Source: Alkalibacterium sp. (GTDB lineage Bacteria; Bacillota; Bacilli; Lactobacillales; Carnobacteriaceae_A). Taken from it: a DNA stretch of 64,000 nt. Shown one piece after another: positions 47,383-55,844 of the stretch. The notes beneath the pieces are model-generated. The model was given only the letters and a program-made list of their open reading frames with translations, was not told the DNA's origin and searched no databases. The stretch is taken from NCBI GenBank assembly GCA_020832185.1, contig JAFIFE010000028.1, positions 1-64,000 of the forward strand. Direction: 5' to 3'. Each line of letters begins with the position of its first letter. Position 1 is the stretch's first letter. The position numbers were made by a program, and so were the translations under genes.

Positions 47383-47607
47383 ATGAACAAATTAGCGAAA
47401 TTAACAGCCCTGACGATGACTGCAGGTATGCTATTAGCAGCGTGTGGAGATGCCGATAATGGTGAAGTGGATGATACTTTACCAGGTACAGAAGAGCCAG
47501 CCGATGACGGTATGGACGACGGACTAGAAGATGACGATGGTATGGACGATAATGGATTGGAAGACGACGGACTAGAAGACGATATGGATGACGACGCTGA
47601 CGAATAA
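47383..47607 (+). CDS. Acidic micro-lipoprotein 2 (74 aa)
   Basis: A paralogue of its neighbours with lipobox LLAAC (Cys21) and a mature part with repeated GMDDGLEDD-like units, the longest of the four. Its first 51 residues are identical to those of lipoprotein 4 (47854-48054), which points to a recent duplication. They differ by the number of tail units. TAAGGAGAG precedes the ATG; the gene lies 37 nt after lipoprotein 1. Confidence 0.87.
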   Translation: MNKLAKLTALTMTAGMLLAACGDADNGEVDDTLPGTEEPADDGMDDGLEDDDGMDDNGLEDDGLEDDMDDDADE

Positions 47608-47659
47608 TCTCAGCCGTGAACCTGGCAAGACTTCTTGAACGTGTAGAGGAGCTTTAGTT

Positions 47660-47812
47660 ATGAAAAAGTTAACTAACTTATTGGCTCTAACCATGACAGT
47701 CGGCATGCTGATGGTAGCCTGTGGTGGGACTAACGATGGTGACGATGATCCTGATACAGAACAACCAGCTGGTGGCGGAATGGATGATGGTGTGGAAGAC
47801 ATCGACGAATAA
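47660..47812 (+). CDS. Acidic micro-lipoprotein 3 (50 aa)
   Basis: The shortest and most diverged of the set: signal peptide MKKLTNLLALTMTVGMLMVAC with Cys21, then a 29-residue mature part (GGTNDGDDDPDTEQPAGGG and MDDGVEDIDE). TAGAGGAGC lies about 8 nt before the ATG. It is easy to miss because of its length, but the lipobox, ribosome binding site and shared ending DE make it a real member. Confidence 0.82.
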   Translation: MKKLTNLLALTMTVGMLMVACGGTNDGDDDPDTEQPAGGGMDDGVEDIDE

Positions 47813-47853
47813 TTGTTGACAATTTATAAAAAATTTAAAGGAGAGATTTGATT

Positions 47854-48054
47854 ATGAATAAACTAGCGAAATTAACAGCTCTAACGATGACAGCAGGTAT
47901 GCTATTAGCAGCTTGTGGAGATGCCGATAATGGTGAAGTGGATGATACTTTACCAGGTACAGAAGAGCCAGCCGATGACGGTATGGACGACGGTTTGGAA
48001 GATGACGGCATGGATGATGGATTAGAAGACGACATGGACGACGAGGACGAGTAA
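47854..48054 (+). CDS. Acidic micro-lipoprotein 4 (66 aa)
   Basis: Nearly identical to lipoprotein 2 over signal peptide, lipobox (LLAAC) and the start of the mature part, and shorter by one tail unit. AAAGGAGAG (about 47838-47846) sets the start at ATG 47854; a TTG at 47848 is in frame but too close. It is the last of the four and is followed by the terminator of the unit. Confidence 0.87.
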   Translation: MNKLAKLTALTMTAGMLLAACGDADNGEVDDTLPGTEEPADDGMDDGLEDDGMDDGLEDDMDDEDE

Positions 48055-48074
48055 TAGTTGAATGATTAGTCGCC

Positions 48075-48110
48075 AAAAGGACGACCCCAATTACATGGGG
48101 CGTCCTTTTT
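48075..48110. terminator. Terminator of the micro-lipoprotein cluster
   Basis: AAAAGGACG-CCCC pairs with GGGG-CGTCCTTTT (one bulge) followed by T. It also faces the alanine racemase gene on the minus strand. Confidence 0.9.
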
Positions 48111-48130
48111 CTGTGTGTATTGAATAATTA

Positions 48131-49300
48131 TCAGTCAAGCAGTACATTTTGTTTTGCTTCAACAGTGTTGTTCTTTAAATAGACTCTCGGTATGCGTTTA
48201 CCTATCCCACACAAAATTTCGTAATGAAAGCTGTCTGTTAATTCTGCCATTTTATAGATAGATGGGTGTCCTTTTTGCGGGTCTCCAATGAAGACAAGTT
48301 CATCCTTATTCGAAAAATTCTCAAAATCAGACACATTGACCATCAGCTGATCCATACAGATTCGCCCAACGATAGGAGCTTTCCTGTTTCCGCTCGTCAA
48401 GTGCCATCTGTTGGACAACTCTCTGGGGATTCCGTCTGCATACCCGAGAAGAATTGTCGCAATCGTTTCTTCTTTAGGTGTAGTATAGGTCCGTCCGTAA
48501 CCGATCGGTTCACCTTCAGGGACTTGTTTAACAAAAGCAGCATGTGTGGACAAAGTCATGACAGGTTTTAAATCAATTATATCTTCCAAGGCTTTATCCG
48601 GATGGTAGCCGAAAAGTGAAATGCCTGTTCTGACCATGTCCAGATCATATTCAGGATATAGAAGAGCTGCTGCAGTGTTTGAACAGTGGCGAATCTGAAA
48701 AGTGATCTCATGGCTGCTTAAAAAGGCAACGATATCGCTGAACAAATCAAACTGGTGTTTAGTAAATGATGGGTCAGCAGTATTCTCGGCCTCAGCAAAG
48801 TGAGTATATATGCCTTCAAAAATAATCGTTTCTGATTGTAGTGTCTGACATAAGGTTAAGGCCTCTTCTTTAGTCCGTACCCCTATTCGCCCCATTCCCG
48901 TATCGATTTTCACGTGAACTTTAACAGGGTGATCAGTCTGCAGGGCGTAATAATTAACGGCTTCAGCTATAGATTGAGAAAAAACGGTAATTGCAATATT
49001 GTTTTCAATTGCTGTGGGAATAGTGTCTGGCTCTATCGGACTCAGCAGCAATAGGGGTTTAGTGATGCCGGCTTCTCTTAATTCCATAGCTTCATCAAGA
49101 ACGGCTACAGCTAAGTAGTCAACCTCTTCATTTTCTAAATGCTTTCCTATTTCTACTGCGCCATGACCGTATGCATCTGCCTTGATCACCGCCATTAATT
49201 TAGTGTGTGCTGTCAGGTGATTTTTCATTTGCTGATAATTGTATGATACCTTATCTAAATCGATTTCTGCTTTAGTGTATCTATAACTTCCAAAACTCAT
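48131..49300 (-). CDS. alr: Alanine racemase
   Basis: Makes D-alanine for peptidoglycan and teichoic acids. PLP-Lys is Lys40 in MAVIKADAYGHG; the catalytic Tyr is in GYGRTYTTP near 262; VGRICMDQLMVNV near 306 is a family hallmark. The ATG at 49300 lies 9 nt after AAGGAG; a TTG 9 nt upstream touches that site. The length of 389 is slightly above average because of the last 15 residues. It is a single gene, convergent with the lipoproteins. Confidence 0.95.
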   Translation of the reverse strand: MSFGSYRYTKAEIDLDKVSYNYQQMKNHLTAHTKLMAVIKADAYGHGAVEIGKHLENEEVDYLAVAVLDEAMELREAGITKPLLLLSPIEPDTIPTAIENNIAITVFSQSIAEAVNYYALQTDHPVKVHVKIDTGMGRIGVRTKEEALTLCQTLQSETIIFEGIYTHFAEAENTADPSFTKHQFDLFSDIVAFLSSHEITFQIRHCSNTAAALLYPEYDLDMVRTGISLFGYHPDKALEDIIDLKPVMTLSTHAAFVKQVPEGEPIGYGRTYTTPKEETIATILLGYADGIPRELSNRWHLTSGNRKAPIVGRICMDQLMVNVSDFENFSNKDELVFIGDPQKGHPSIYKMAELTDSFHYEILCGIGKRIPRVYLKNNTVEAKQNVLLD

Positions 49301-49448
49301 GACTTTCAACTCCTTATGGTCTACATTTTAACATGAACCAAGAAGGATTTGCCTGATAAAAAGCTAAATCTTCGTTTTTTTACACCGATATTGGTAAGAT
49401 GAAACTACGAAAAAAATGATGATAGAAGAGTTGAAAGGAGATTGTTTG

Positions 49449-50087
49449 ATGTTTAAAAGAGGGAGACTGGCATTATTGAGCGGTGCCGTATTAACCATGG
49501 TTGCCTGCGCAGATGAGGTTACAGAACTTGAAGAAAGTGGACAGGAAGATGTAGCTGAAGATCAGGAAGAAACGACTGATGACGAGTCCACAGATGTGCT
49601 GGAAGACGGCGGGACAGATGAAGAATACACTTCTATTGATGTAGATATGGTGAACAGTGATTCGACACTCGTAGGATCTGCTGTATTTTCTGAATCTGAA
49701 GAGGGAGTGACATTGACTCTTAACCTGGAAGGACTTCCTGCTGGGGAATACGGGATGCATATCCACGAATTTGGAATAGCAACGCCACCTACTTTCGAAG
49801 ATGCGGGTGGACACTTTAACCCGACGGATGCTGAGCATGGATTTGATTCTGAAGATGGGCATCACTTAGGAGATCTACCTAACTTGGTTGTCCCTGAAAA
49901 TGGAATAGTGAATGAAACTATTGAAGTTTCAGATGTGTCACTTTTGCCTGATGCAGAGTATACGCTGGCTACAGAGGACGGTACGTCTTTAATTATTCAT
50001 ACAGGCCCAGATGATTATGAAACGCAACCCACTGGAGATTCTGGGGAGCGTATGGTCGGAGGCGTGATTTTTGCCCCGCAAGACTAA
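49449..50087 (+). CDS. Lipoprotein Cu/Zn superoxide dismutase family protein
   Basis: A YojM/SodC-like protein: lipobox MVAC puts the lipidated Cys at residue 20, followed by an acidic, low-complexity linker (about 21-58) and a SodC domain. Metal ligands are visible in MHIHEFG, GGHFNP, EDGHHLGDLPNL and IHTGPDD. Whether both metals bind needs checking, since Bacillus YojM lacks full copper ligands. The ATG at 49449 follows AAAGGAG; an ATG 33 nt upstream lacks it. The linker resembles the acidic tails of the micro-lipoproteins 1.5 kb away. Confidence 0.85.
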   Translation: MFKRGRLALLSGAVLTMVACADEVTELEESGQEDVAEDQEETTDDESTDVLEDGGTDEEYTSIDVDMVNSDSTLVGSAVFSESEEGVTLTLNLEGLPAGEYGMHIHEFGIATPPTFEDAGGHFNPTDAEHGFDSEDGHHLGDLPNLVVPENGIVNETIEVSDVSLLPDAEYTLATEDGTSLIIHTGPDDYETQPTGDSGERMVGGVIFAPQD

Positions 50088-50106
50088 TACGATAAGCGGA
50101 TAAATA

Positions 50107-50148
50107 GAAAAGCCGTCAGAGTTAAGGATATCAACTCTGACGGCTTTT
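50107..50148 (+). terminator. Terminator after the superoxide dismutase gene
   Basis: AAAAGCCGTCAGAGTT / AACTCTGACGGCTTTT is perfect, with a 9-nt loop and T-run. Confidence 0.93.
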
Positions 50149-50286
50149 TGTGTACGTGTAAGTGGTGTATATAAAAAAGACAGGGGAAGATCGCTCATTA
50201 AAGTGAATAGGTGATGGATGACACCTTGTCATGAATAGGTTTTTTAGGTATGATTAACTCATTCATAAGAAAAGGATGAGAATAAT

Positions 50287-51624
50287 ATGAAAATAAGTAA
50301 AGAATTATTAAGTCAGTTTCAACAGGATTTCGAATCACATGCACCCAATCATGCAGTGAAAAATGCAATGGCTAAAGTAGGCTTGAATAAGTCTTCTGTA
50401 GATAATAATTTGACCCGTCGTCATTCATTTGTGTTCTCGCACGAGACGAAAAAAGGGGAGATTACGAATCAGAAATCAAGTGGACGATGCTGGATGTTTG
50501 CAGCTTTAAATACGGCGCGGGTAGATACAATGAAAAAGCTGAACGTGAAGACCTTTGAATTTTCTCAAAATTACACCCTGTTCTGGGATAAACTGGAGAA
50601 ATCAAACTATTTCCTAGAAAGCATCATAGAAACAGCAGGCGAACCGCTAAACTCGAGACTTGTTCAACATTTGCTGTTCGACCCTATTCAGGACGGCGGA
50701 CAATGGGATATGTTCTCTGGGCTGCTAGAAAAATATGGTGCAGTCCCTAAATCAGTCATGCCGGAAACCTATCATTCCTCAAATACAAGAGAACTTAATT
50801 CACTCTTAACAGCAAAATTGAGAGATTTCGCTGCAAAACTGAGAGAGGGACATTCAAATGGGAAGACCTCTGAAGAACTGAATGACCTTAAAGAAACGCA
50901 ATTATCGTTTGTCTACGCTTTACTGACTAAGACACTAGGCGAAGTCCCTGAAACCTTTACTTATGGGTACCGTGATGAAGAGGATGCTTTTCATAGAATC
51001 AGTGATATCACACCCCAGGACTTTTTCAAAACATATGTAAACTGGGACTTGGATGAACGTATTTCATTGATCAATGCACCTACTGAAGATAAACCTTTTG
51101 GGAAAGCCTATACTGTGAAATATTTAGGCACAGTAAAAGAAGGCAAAGCGATTACCTACGTGAATGCGCCAATCGATGTCTTAAAAGAAGCGGCTATTGC
51201 ATCAATAAAAGACGGAGAACCTGTATGGTTTGGGTGTGATGTGGGTCAAATGCTGGACAGAGAAGCGGGTATCATGGACGACAAAGCCTATGATTATGAA
51301 GCGACACTAGGTGAAGGCATTGAACTGACCAAAGCTCAGCGTCTGGATTACGGTGAAAGCTTACTGACCCATGCTATGGTATTTGTCGGAGTGGATCTGG
51401 ATGAAAAGGGCAATCCAGTAAAATGGAAAGTAGAAAACAGCTGGGGCGATAAAAACGGAGACAAAGGGATATACTCGATGAGCGATAAATGGTTTGATGA
51501 GTATAACTATCAGGTCGCTGTGAAGAGAAAATATGTTGAGAAGAAATGGTTAAAAGCTTTAGATGAACCTGTAGTAGAACTGGAACCATGGGATCCAATG
51601 GGGTCGCTGGCATTCGTTCACTAA
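50287..51624 (+). CDS. pepC: Aminopeptidase C (bleomycin hydrolase family)
   Basis: A cytosolic cysteine aminopeptidase (C1B), homohexameric in relatives. The triad is visible: Cys68 in SSGRCWMFAALN, His362 in LTHAMVFVG and Asn384 in VENSWG. The length of 445 and the C-terminal end near the active site are typical of PepC. It is characteristic of lactic acid bacteria. AAAAGGATGAGAATA precedes the ATG. It is a single gene with its own terminator. Confidence 0.96.
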   Translation: MKISKELLSQFQQDFESHAPNHAVKNAMAKVGLNKSSVDNNLTRRHSFVFSHETKKGEITNQKSSGRCWMFAALNTARVDTMKKLNVKTFEFSQNYTLFWDKLEKSNYFLESIIETAGEPLNSRLVQHLLFDPIQDGGQWDMFSGLLEKYGAVPKSVMPETYHSSNTRELNSLLTAKLRDFAAKLREGHSNGKTSEELNDLKETQLSFVYALLTKTLGEVPETFTYGYRDEEDAFHRISDITPQDFFKTYVNWDLDERISLINAPTEDKPFGKAYTVKYLGTVKEGKAITYVNAPIDVLKEAAIASIKDGEPVWFGCDVGQMLDREAGIMDDKAYDYEATLGEGIELTKAQRLDYGESLLTHAMVFVGVDLDEKGNPVKWKVENSWGDKNGDKGIYSMSDKWFDEYNYQVAVKRKYVEKKWLKALDEPVVELEPWDPMGSLAFVH

Positions 51625-51627
51625 TGA

Positions 51628-51686
51628 AAAAAAAGGATGGACACTGGGCGGGCTGTATTATCAGCCTCGAAGTGTTCATCCTTTTT
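51628..51686. terminator. Bidirectional terminator after pepC
   Basis: AAAAAGGATG, ACACT and GGCTG pair with CAGCC, AGTGT and CATCCTTTTT. It overlaps the stop codon of the convergent small gene by 2 nt. Confidence 0.9.
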
Positions 51687-51963
51687 AATTCGAATACAGT
51701 TCAATGGCAAGGACAATTGAAGAGCTTACAGCCCCTCCGATAATAAAGTACATAATCATTTGAAGGGGAATAAACCAGGCAATCTCGTCCAGCTCTTTCT
51801 CGTTATCTGATGCAACTTTTGCTGAAATGAAATAGCCGATCCCCACTGTAATACCTAGAACTGGGAATAAACTCTGAATCTGATCTGGACGCAGAGTGCC
51901 AAACACTAGACCTGTCACAAAGCCAAACAATTGAAGCCATCTTCTTTTTGCTTTCTTAGACAT
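51685..51963 (-). CDS. Hypothetical small membrane protein (92 aa)
   Basis: Three hydrophobic segments are visible: LFGFVTGLVFGTL, LFPVLGITVGIGYFIS and the last FIPLQMIMYFIIGGAVSSSIVLAIEL. The N-terminus is basic (SKKAKRRWLQ). AAAAGGAGGCTGCTTC precedes the ATG, so it is translated. No family was recognised. It is a single gene between pepC and the AbgT gene. Confidence 0.75.
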   Translation of the reverse strand: MSKKAKRRWLQLFGFVTGLVFGTLRPDQIQSLFPVLGITVGIGYFISAKVASDNEKELDEIAWFIPLQMIMYFIIGGAVSSSIVLAIELYSN

Positions 51964-52049
51964 GAAGCAGCCTCCTTTTAAACTGTCCTTTATATGCCGA
52001 TCGCTTAAGTTAATCTTATTATAACATGATTACTCAAGCAGACCGGCAC

Positions 52050-52087
52050 AAAAAAAGACATGTTTCCCATTGAAGGAAAACATGTCT
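52050..52087 (-). terminator. Terminator of the AbgT gene
   Basis: GACATGTTT-CC / GG-AAACATGTC, with seven T on the minus strand, 12 nt past the stop. Confidence 0.9.
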
Positions 52088-52098
52088 CAGTTCACTGA

Positions 52099-53637
52099 TT
52101 ATTGAATTGTAACTGGCGCACCAGGTCCTAATGGTAATCCAAAGACGTACCATATAACTAATAGTAATGACCAGGCGATCAGGAATGCAATCGTGTAAGA
52201 TAACATGGTTGAAATGATTGTACCCAACCCGCTCTTCTTGTCGTAACGTTGTGCAAAGACAAGAATCATTGCGAAGTAACTCATTAACGGTGAAATAACG
52301 TTCGAAGATGAATCTGCAATACGGTAAGCCATCAATGTCATTTCAGGTGCAATATTTACACTGTATAACATAGGTGCAAATACAGGACCCATGATTGCCC
52401 ATTTTGCAGAAGCAGAACCCATGAACAAGTTAATGAATGCTGTAACCAGGATGAAGGCTAAGATCAATGGTAATCCCACGAATCCAATAGCTTCAAGGAA
52501 GTCAGCACCACTTACTGCCAGAATAAATCCTAAGTTCGTATAAGCAAAGTAGTTAATGAACTGAGCAGCGAAGAACGCCAGCACCAGGTAACCACCCATT
52601 GAGCTCATTGATTCAGACATCCCTTTTACAAAATCGTGAGATGTATCGATTTTACCGGTTGTTTTACCATAAACGTAACCTGGTATAGCAAATAGTAAGA
52701 AAATCATGAACAGTAAGCCTTGTGAAAGGAAGTTGTTCAATGTCATTTCGCCTGTTGCTTCATCAAGCATTCTTAAAGGTGCGTTTTCTGGAACCATCAG
52801 TAAAGCCATAATACCAAGGAAAACAAGGAGAGCAATTAAAGCGTTACGCATTCCTTTGTTTTCTGTATCAGAGATAGGCTCATCATTTGGTTTGTAATCT
52901 CCATCATACTCGCCAAGTCGTGGTTCGACGAACTTCGCGGTGACGATGGCCCCGACAATAGTCAGTACAAACGTCGAAACGATCATGAAGTACCAGTTAG
53001 CTGTAACAGCCACTTCATAGTTGATCCCTGCGGATGTTAAAGCTTCATTCGTGATACCTACTAGTAGTGCATCAGTTGGTCCGAAAATCAGGTTGGCAGA
53101 GAATCCTGCGGAAACCCCGGCAAACGCTGCTGCAAGTCCAGCAATCGGATGACGACCGGCTCCTGCAAATACGATTGCACCAAGAGGGATAACAACAACA
53201 TAACCGGCATCTGAGGCAATATTTGAGATAATACCTGCAAATACGACAGTAGCTGTCAGTAAGTTAGCTGGAACATTGCTAAGTAATTTTTTGAGTGTAG
53301 TGGAAATTAATCCAGTCCATTCAGCAACCCCAACCCCTAACATAGCAACTAGTACAGTTCCTAAAGGTGCAAAGCCTGTAAAGTTACTGACTGCACTGTT
53401 AAAGATGTGTGCAATTCCTGCACCATTCATTAATGAAATGGCTTCGATCGTTACTTCTTCTCCCGCACTAGCATCAAAGTAATCTACTGTGACACCCAGG
53501 CGGAAAACTAATTCGGAAATCAGGACGATGAAAAGCGCTAAAGCGATAAATATAATAACTGGATGCGGAAGTTTATTTCCGACGCTTTCAATCATGCCTA
53601 GAAATCCTTTATTCGTGTTCTTTTCAGATTCACGCAT
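52099..53637 (-). CDS. AbgT family transporter
   Basis: A 512-residue membrane transporter of the p-aminobenzoyl-glutamate/AbgT family, with about eleven hydrophobic segments. Typical stretches are the N-terminal GFLGMIESVGNKLPHPVIIFIALALFIV, GVSAGFSANLIFGPTDALLVGITNEAL near 193 and MAYRIADSSSNVISPLMSYFAMI near 440. Members import p-aminobenzoyl-glutamate or export sulfonamides; the role here is unknown. GGAGGAACAAATATT precedes the ATG. A long inverted repeat sits in its 5' region. Confidence 0.92.
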   Translation of the reverse strand: MRESEKNTNKGFLGMIESVGNKLPHPVIIFIALALFIVLISELVFRLGVTVDYFDASAGEEVTIEAISLMNGAGIAHIFNSAVSNFTGFAPLGTVLVAMLGVGVAEWTGLISTTLKKLLSNVPANLLTATVVFAGIISNIASDAGYVVVIPLGAIVFAGAGRHPIAGLAAAFAGVSAGFSANLIFGPTDALLVGITNEALTSAGINYEVAVTANWYFMIVSTFVLTIVGAIVTAKFVEPRLGEYDGDYKPNDEPISDTENKGMRNALIALLVFLGIMALLMVPENAPLRMLDEATGEMTLNNFLSQGLLFMIFLLFAIPGYVYGKTTGKIDTSHDFVKGMSESMSSMGGYLVLAFFAAQFINYFAYTNLGFILAVSGADFLEAIGFVGLPLILAFILVTAFINLFMGSASAKWAIMGPVFAPMLYSVNIAPEMTLMAYRIADSSSNVISPLMSYFAMILVFAQRYDKKSGLGTIISTMLSYTIAFLIAWSLLLVIWYVFGLPLGPGAPVTIQ

Positions 53638-53980
53638 AATATTTGTTCCTCCTTAAAATTTTATGAAGCGTAAGCTAATCTTACTAATGACTATCGGTTT
53701 AAGGCTAATCATTAGTAAGATTAAAATTTGGCTCCATTTGATATTGTACTATGAAATCTATTCTAATACAAATGGCATCGTAATTTCAATATAATATAAT
53801 CAATTATAATAAGTTTGCTATAGTTTTTTTCTATAATGCTATTAATTCAATGAATGAGAACGTTTTTATTCAAAAGATTATATGAGTAGATGATTAAAAT
53901 ACAACTGGATGAATTAGAATTGTAATTCATAAGGTTTACTTTTATAATTTAGAGAGACGAATCAGTAAGGAGAAGGAATA
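53638..53980. promoter_or_regulatory. Divergent regulatory region with long inverted repeat
   Basis: A perfect 14-bp inverted repeat (AATCTTACTAATGA at 53677-53690, its complement at 53709-53722, 18-nt loop) lies 40 nt before the AbgT start. It could be an operator or an RNA hairpin in the leader. A minus-strand promoter (TTGAAA, 18 nt, TAGAAT) lies at about 53763-53792. The other side precedes the thioesterase gene, which has AAGGAGAAGGA. The region is very AT-rich and holds no gene. Confidence 0.55.
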
Positions 53981-54721
53981 GTGAGCTTAACTTATACAGA
54001 AAGTAAAGAAATTTCATATTATATGTGTGATCGACATCAGAAGCTGACATTGCCCATGCTAGTCAATCTTTTATTGGATGTGTCAGAAAAACAGTCCGAA
54101 TCGCTCGGAAGAGATGAAGCCTTTGTAAAAGCAAGAGGGTTAAGCTGGATCATTTTACACTACGAATTTATAATCGAACGCATGCCGAAGGTCAAAGAAG
54201 TCGTCCAGATTGAAACGTATGCGACAGAGTACAATAAATTGTTTACTTACCGGGAGTTTAGCGTAAAAGATGCAGATAGCAATGAACTCATTAAAGTGAA
54301 AACAACATTTGCTTTAATGGATACTGAAAAAAGAAAAATGGCTCGGATTACCGAAGACATTGTCGCCCCCTATAAAGCGCAGTTTTCTAAACGGATCAGA
54401 CGAAATCAGAAACCTGTAGAACCTGATCTAACTGACTATAATGAGAAAACGTATGCTGTCCGTTATTTTGATATTGATGGGAACAATCATGTCAACAACT
54501 CGCACTACATAAACTGGCTGATGGATAGTTTAACTAGCGAATTCTTATCGCTTCATGATGTTAAACATGGGGTTATTACATTTGATAAAGAAGTGAATGA
54601 GCATCAGACGGTGATCAGTCGTTCAAGTTTCCGTAAAGAAGAAGATCTTTTTACTGACCATTCTATCATGACGAACGGTGCCACTCACTGTTCAGCGAGT
54701 TTTGAATGGATCAAAGCCTAA
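53981..54721 (+). CDS. Acyl-ACP thioesterase
   Basis: A double hot-dog acyl-[acyl carrier protein] thioesterase (FatA-like, bacterial branch). DVSEKQSESLGRD near 33, the second hot-dog RYFDIDGNNHVNNSHYINWLMDSL near 163-186 with the catalytic Asp/Asn/His, and the length of 246 fit the family. It releases free fatty acids from acyl-ACP. The start is GTG, shortly after AAGGAGAAGGA. It lies 15 nt before scrR and may be co-transcribed with it, although no functional link is obvious. Confidence 0.88.
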   Translation: MSLTYTESKEISYYMCDRHQKLTLPMLVNLLLDVSEKQSESLGRDEAFVKARGLSWIILHYEFIIERMPKVKEVVQIETYATEYNKLFTYREFSVKDADSNELIKVKTTFALMDTEKRKMARITEDIVAPYKAQFSKRIRRNQKPVEPDLTDYNEKTYAVRYFDIDGNNHVNNSHYINWLMDSLTSEFLSLHDVKHGVITFDKEVNEHQTVISRSSFRKEEDLFTDHSIMTNGATHCSASFEWIKA

Positions 54722-54736
54722 AAAGGAGGATACGTT

Positions 54737-55726
54737 GTGGTTACGATCAATGATATTGCTAAAAAAGCAGGGGTAGCAAAAAGTACCGTTTCGAGGTATT
54801 TGAACAATGGGTCTGTCAGTCTGGATACGCGAAGAAAAATTGAAAAAATTATTGAAGAGACGGGGTACAGCCCAAATAATTTTGCGAGAAGCTTGAAAGC
54901 GCAAAAGACGAATATGATTGGGGTCATGATTCCCAGGCTGAATTCAGCTTCTACTAATGAAGTACTTGAAGGTATTGACGAGATGACCAGAAAACTGGGC
55001 TATCAGCTGATCATTACAAACTCGGATCAGAATAATGAACGGGAATATGAAAATATACAGACATTGGCCAAACAAAAAGTAGAAGGGGTCATCATGTTTG
55101 CGAGAGAATTGACGCCGACTCATATTGAAACGGTCAGTAAAACCCAGACTCCTTTTTTGTTTATTGGTCAGAAAGCGGAAGGAATCCACAGCATTATACA
55201 TCAGGACTATCAGGCAGGCTCAAAGATAGGGGCATACGCACTGGAACTGGGTCACCGTCATTTTCTTTATGTGGGTGTTCCTGAAACAGACCGTGCAGTA
55301 GGCGTTGACCGTAGACAGGGATTTATAGATGCAGTCAGGCCAGTAAATGGAACAATAGTTGAGATGATCGAAACGGATTTCTCGAGAACGTCCGCCTATC
55401 AGAAGGCCCTCAAGTTCCTGCCTGAAATGGAAGCGACCTATGTTGTCTGTGCAACTGATAATATTGCAGTGGCTGTATTAAAGGCAGCTAAAGAACTGGG
55501 CTACAGTATTCCGGAAGATTTTTCCCTTTCTGGATTCGGAGGGTACGAAGCGACAGCCTATGTATCCCCGACGATTACGACTGTCAGTTATCCTTTTAGA
55601 GAAATGGGGATAGAGGCTGTCAATAAGTTAGTCAGATTAATTGGAAAAGAAGAGGTTCCTTATATCAGTGAAATGTCCAATGAGCTAGTTATCAACCAGT
55701 CAACGGATTTCTTTGAAAAAAAGTAA
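54737..55726 (+). CDS. scrR: LacI-family regulator of the sucrose genes
   Basis: N-terminal HTH (VTINDIAKKAGVAKSTVSRYLNNGSVSLDTRRKI) with hinge SLKAQKTNMIGVM, then the sugar-binding core to residue 329. The DNA-recognition part KSTVSRYLNNG is typical of ScrR/MsmR-like regulators. The GTG start lies 7 nt after AAAGGAGGA. Its position directly before the sucrose PTS and hydrolase genes, with palindromes between them, makes it the probable repressor of scrA-scrB. Confidence 0.87.
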   Translation: MVTINDIAKKAGVAKSTVSRYLNNGSVSLDTRRKIEKIIEETGYSPNNFARSLKAQKTNMIGVMIPRLNSASTNEVLEGIDEMTRKLGYQLIITNSDQNNEREYENIQTLAKQKVEGVIMFARELTPTHIETVSKTQTPFLFIGQKAEGIHSIIHQDYQAGSKIGAYALELGHRHFLYVGVPETDRAVGVDRRQGFIDAVRPVNGTIVEMIETDFSRTSAYQKALKFLPEMEATYVVCATDNIAVAVLKAAKELGYSIPEDFSLSGFGGYEATAYVSPTITTVSYPFREMGIEAVNKLVRLIGKEEVPYISEMSNELVINQSTDFFEKK

Positions 55727-55745
55727 GAAAGTGCTTTCTTTTCTC

Positions 55746-55826
55746 TTGAAAAGCATTTTGGTTCCTGTTACTATGTAGAGGAACCGGTTCTGTTAAGTAG
55801 ACGGGACAATATGAAAACGGTTAATA
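55746..55826 (+). promoter_or_regulatory. scrA promoter with two candidate operators
   Basis: -35 TTGAAA (55746-55751), 17-nt spacer, -10 TACTAT (55769-55774). The palindrome GAACCGGTTC (55781-55790) sits on the start site. A second element, ATGAAAACGGTTAATA (55811-55826), lies before the ribosome binding site and resembles a ScrR half-operator or an imperfect catabolite-response element. ScrR and possibly CcpA control is inferred. Confidence 0.72.
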
Positions 55827-55844
55827 AGAAAGGATGGAAATCAA

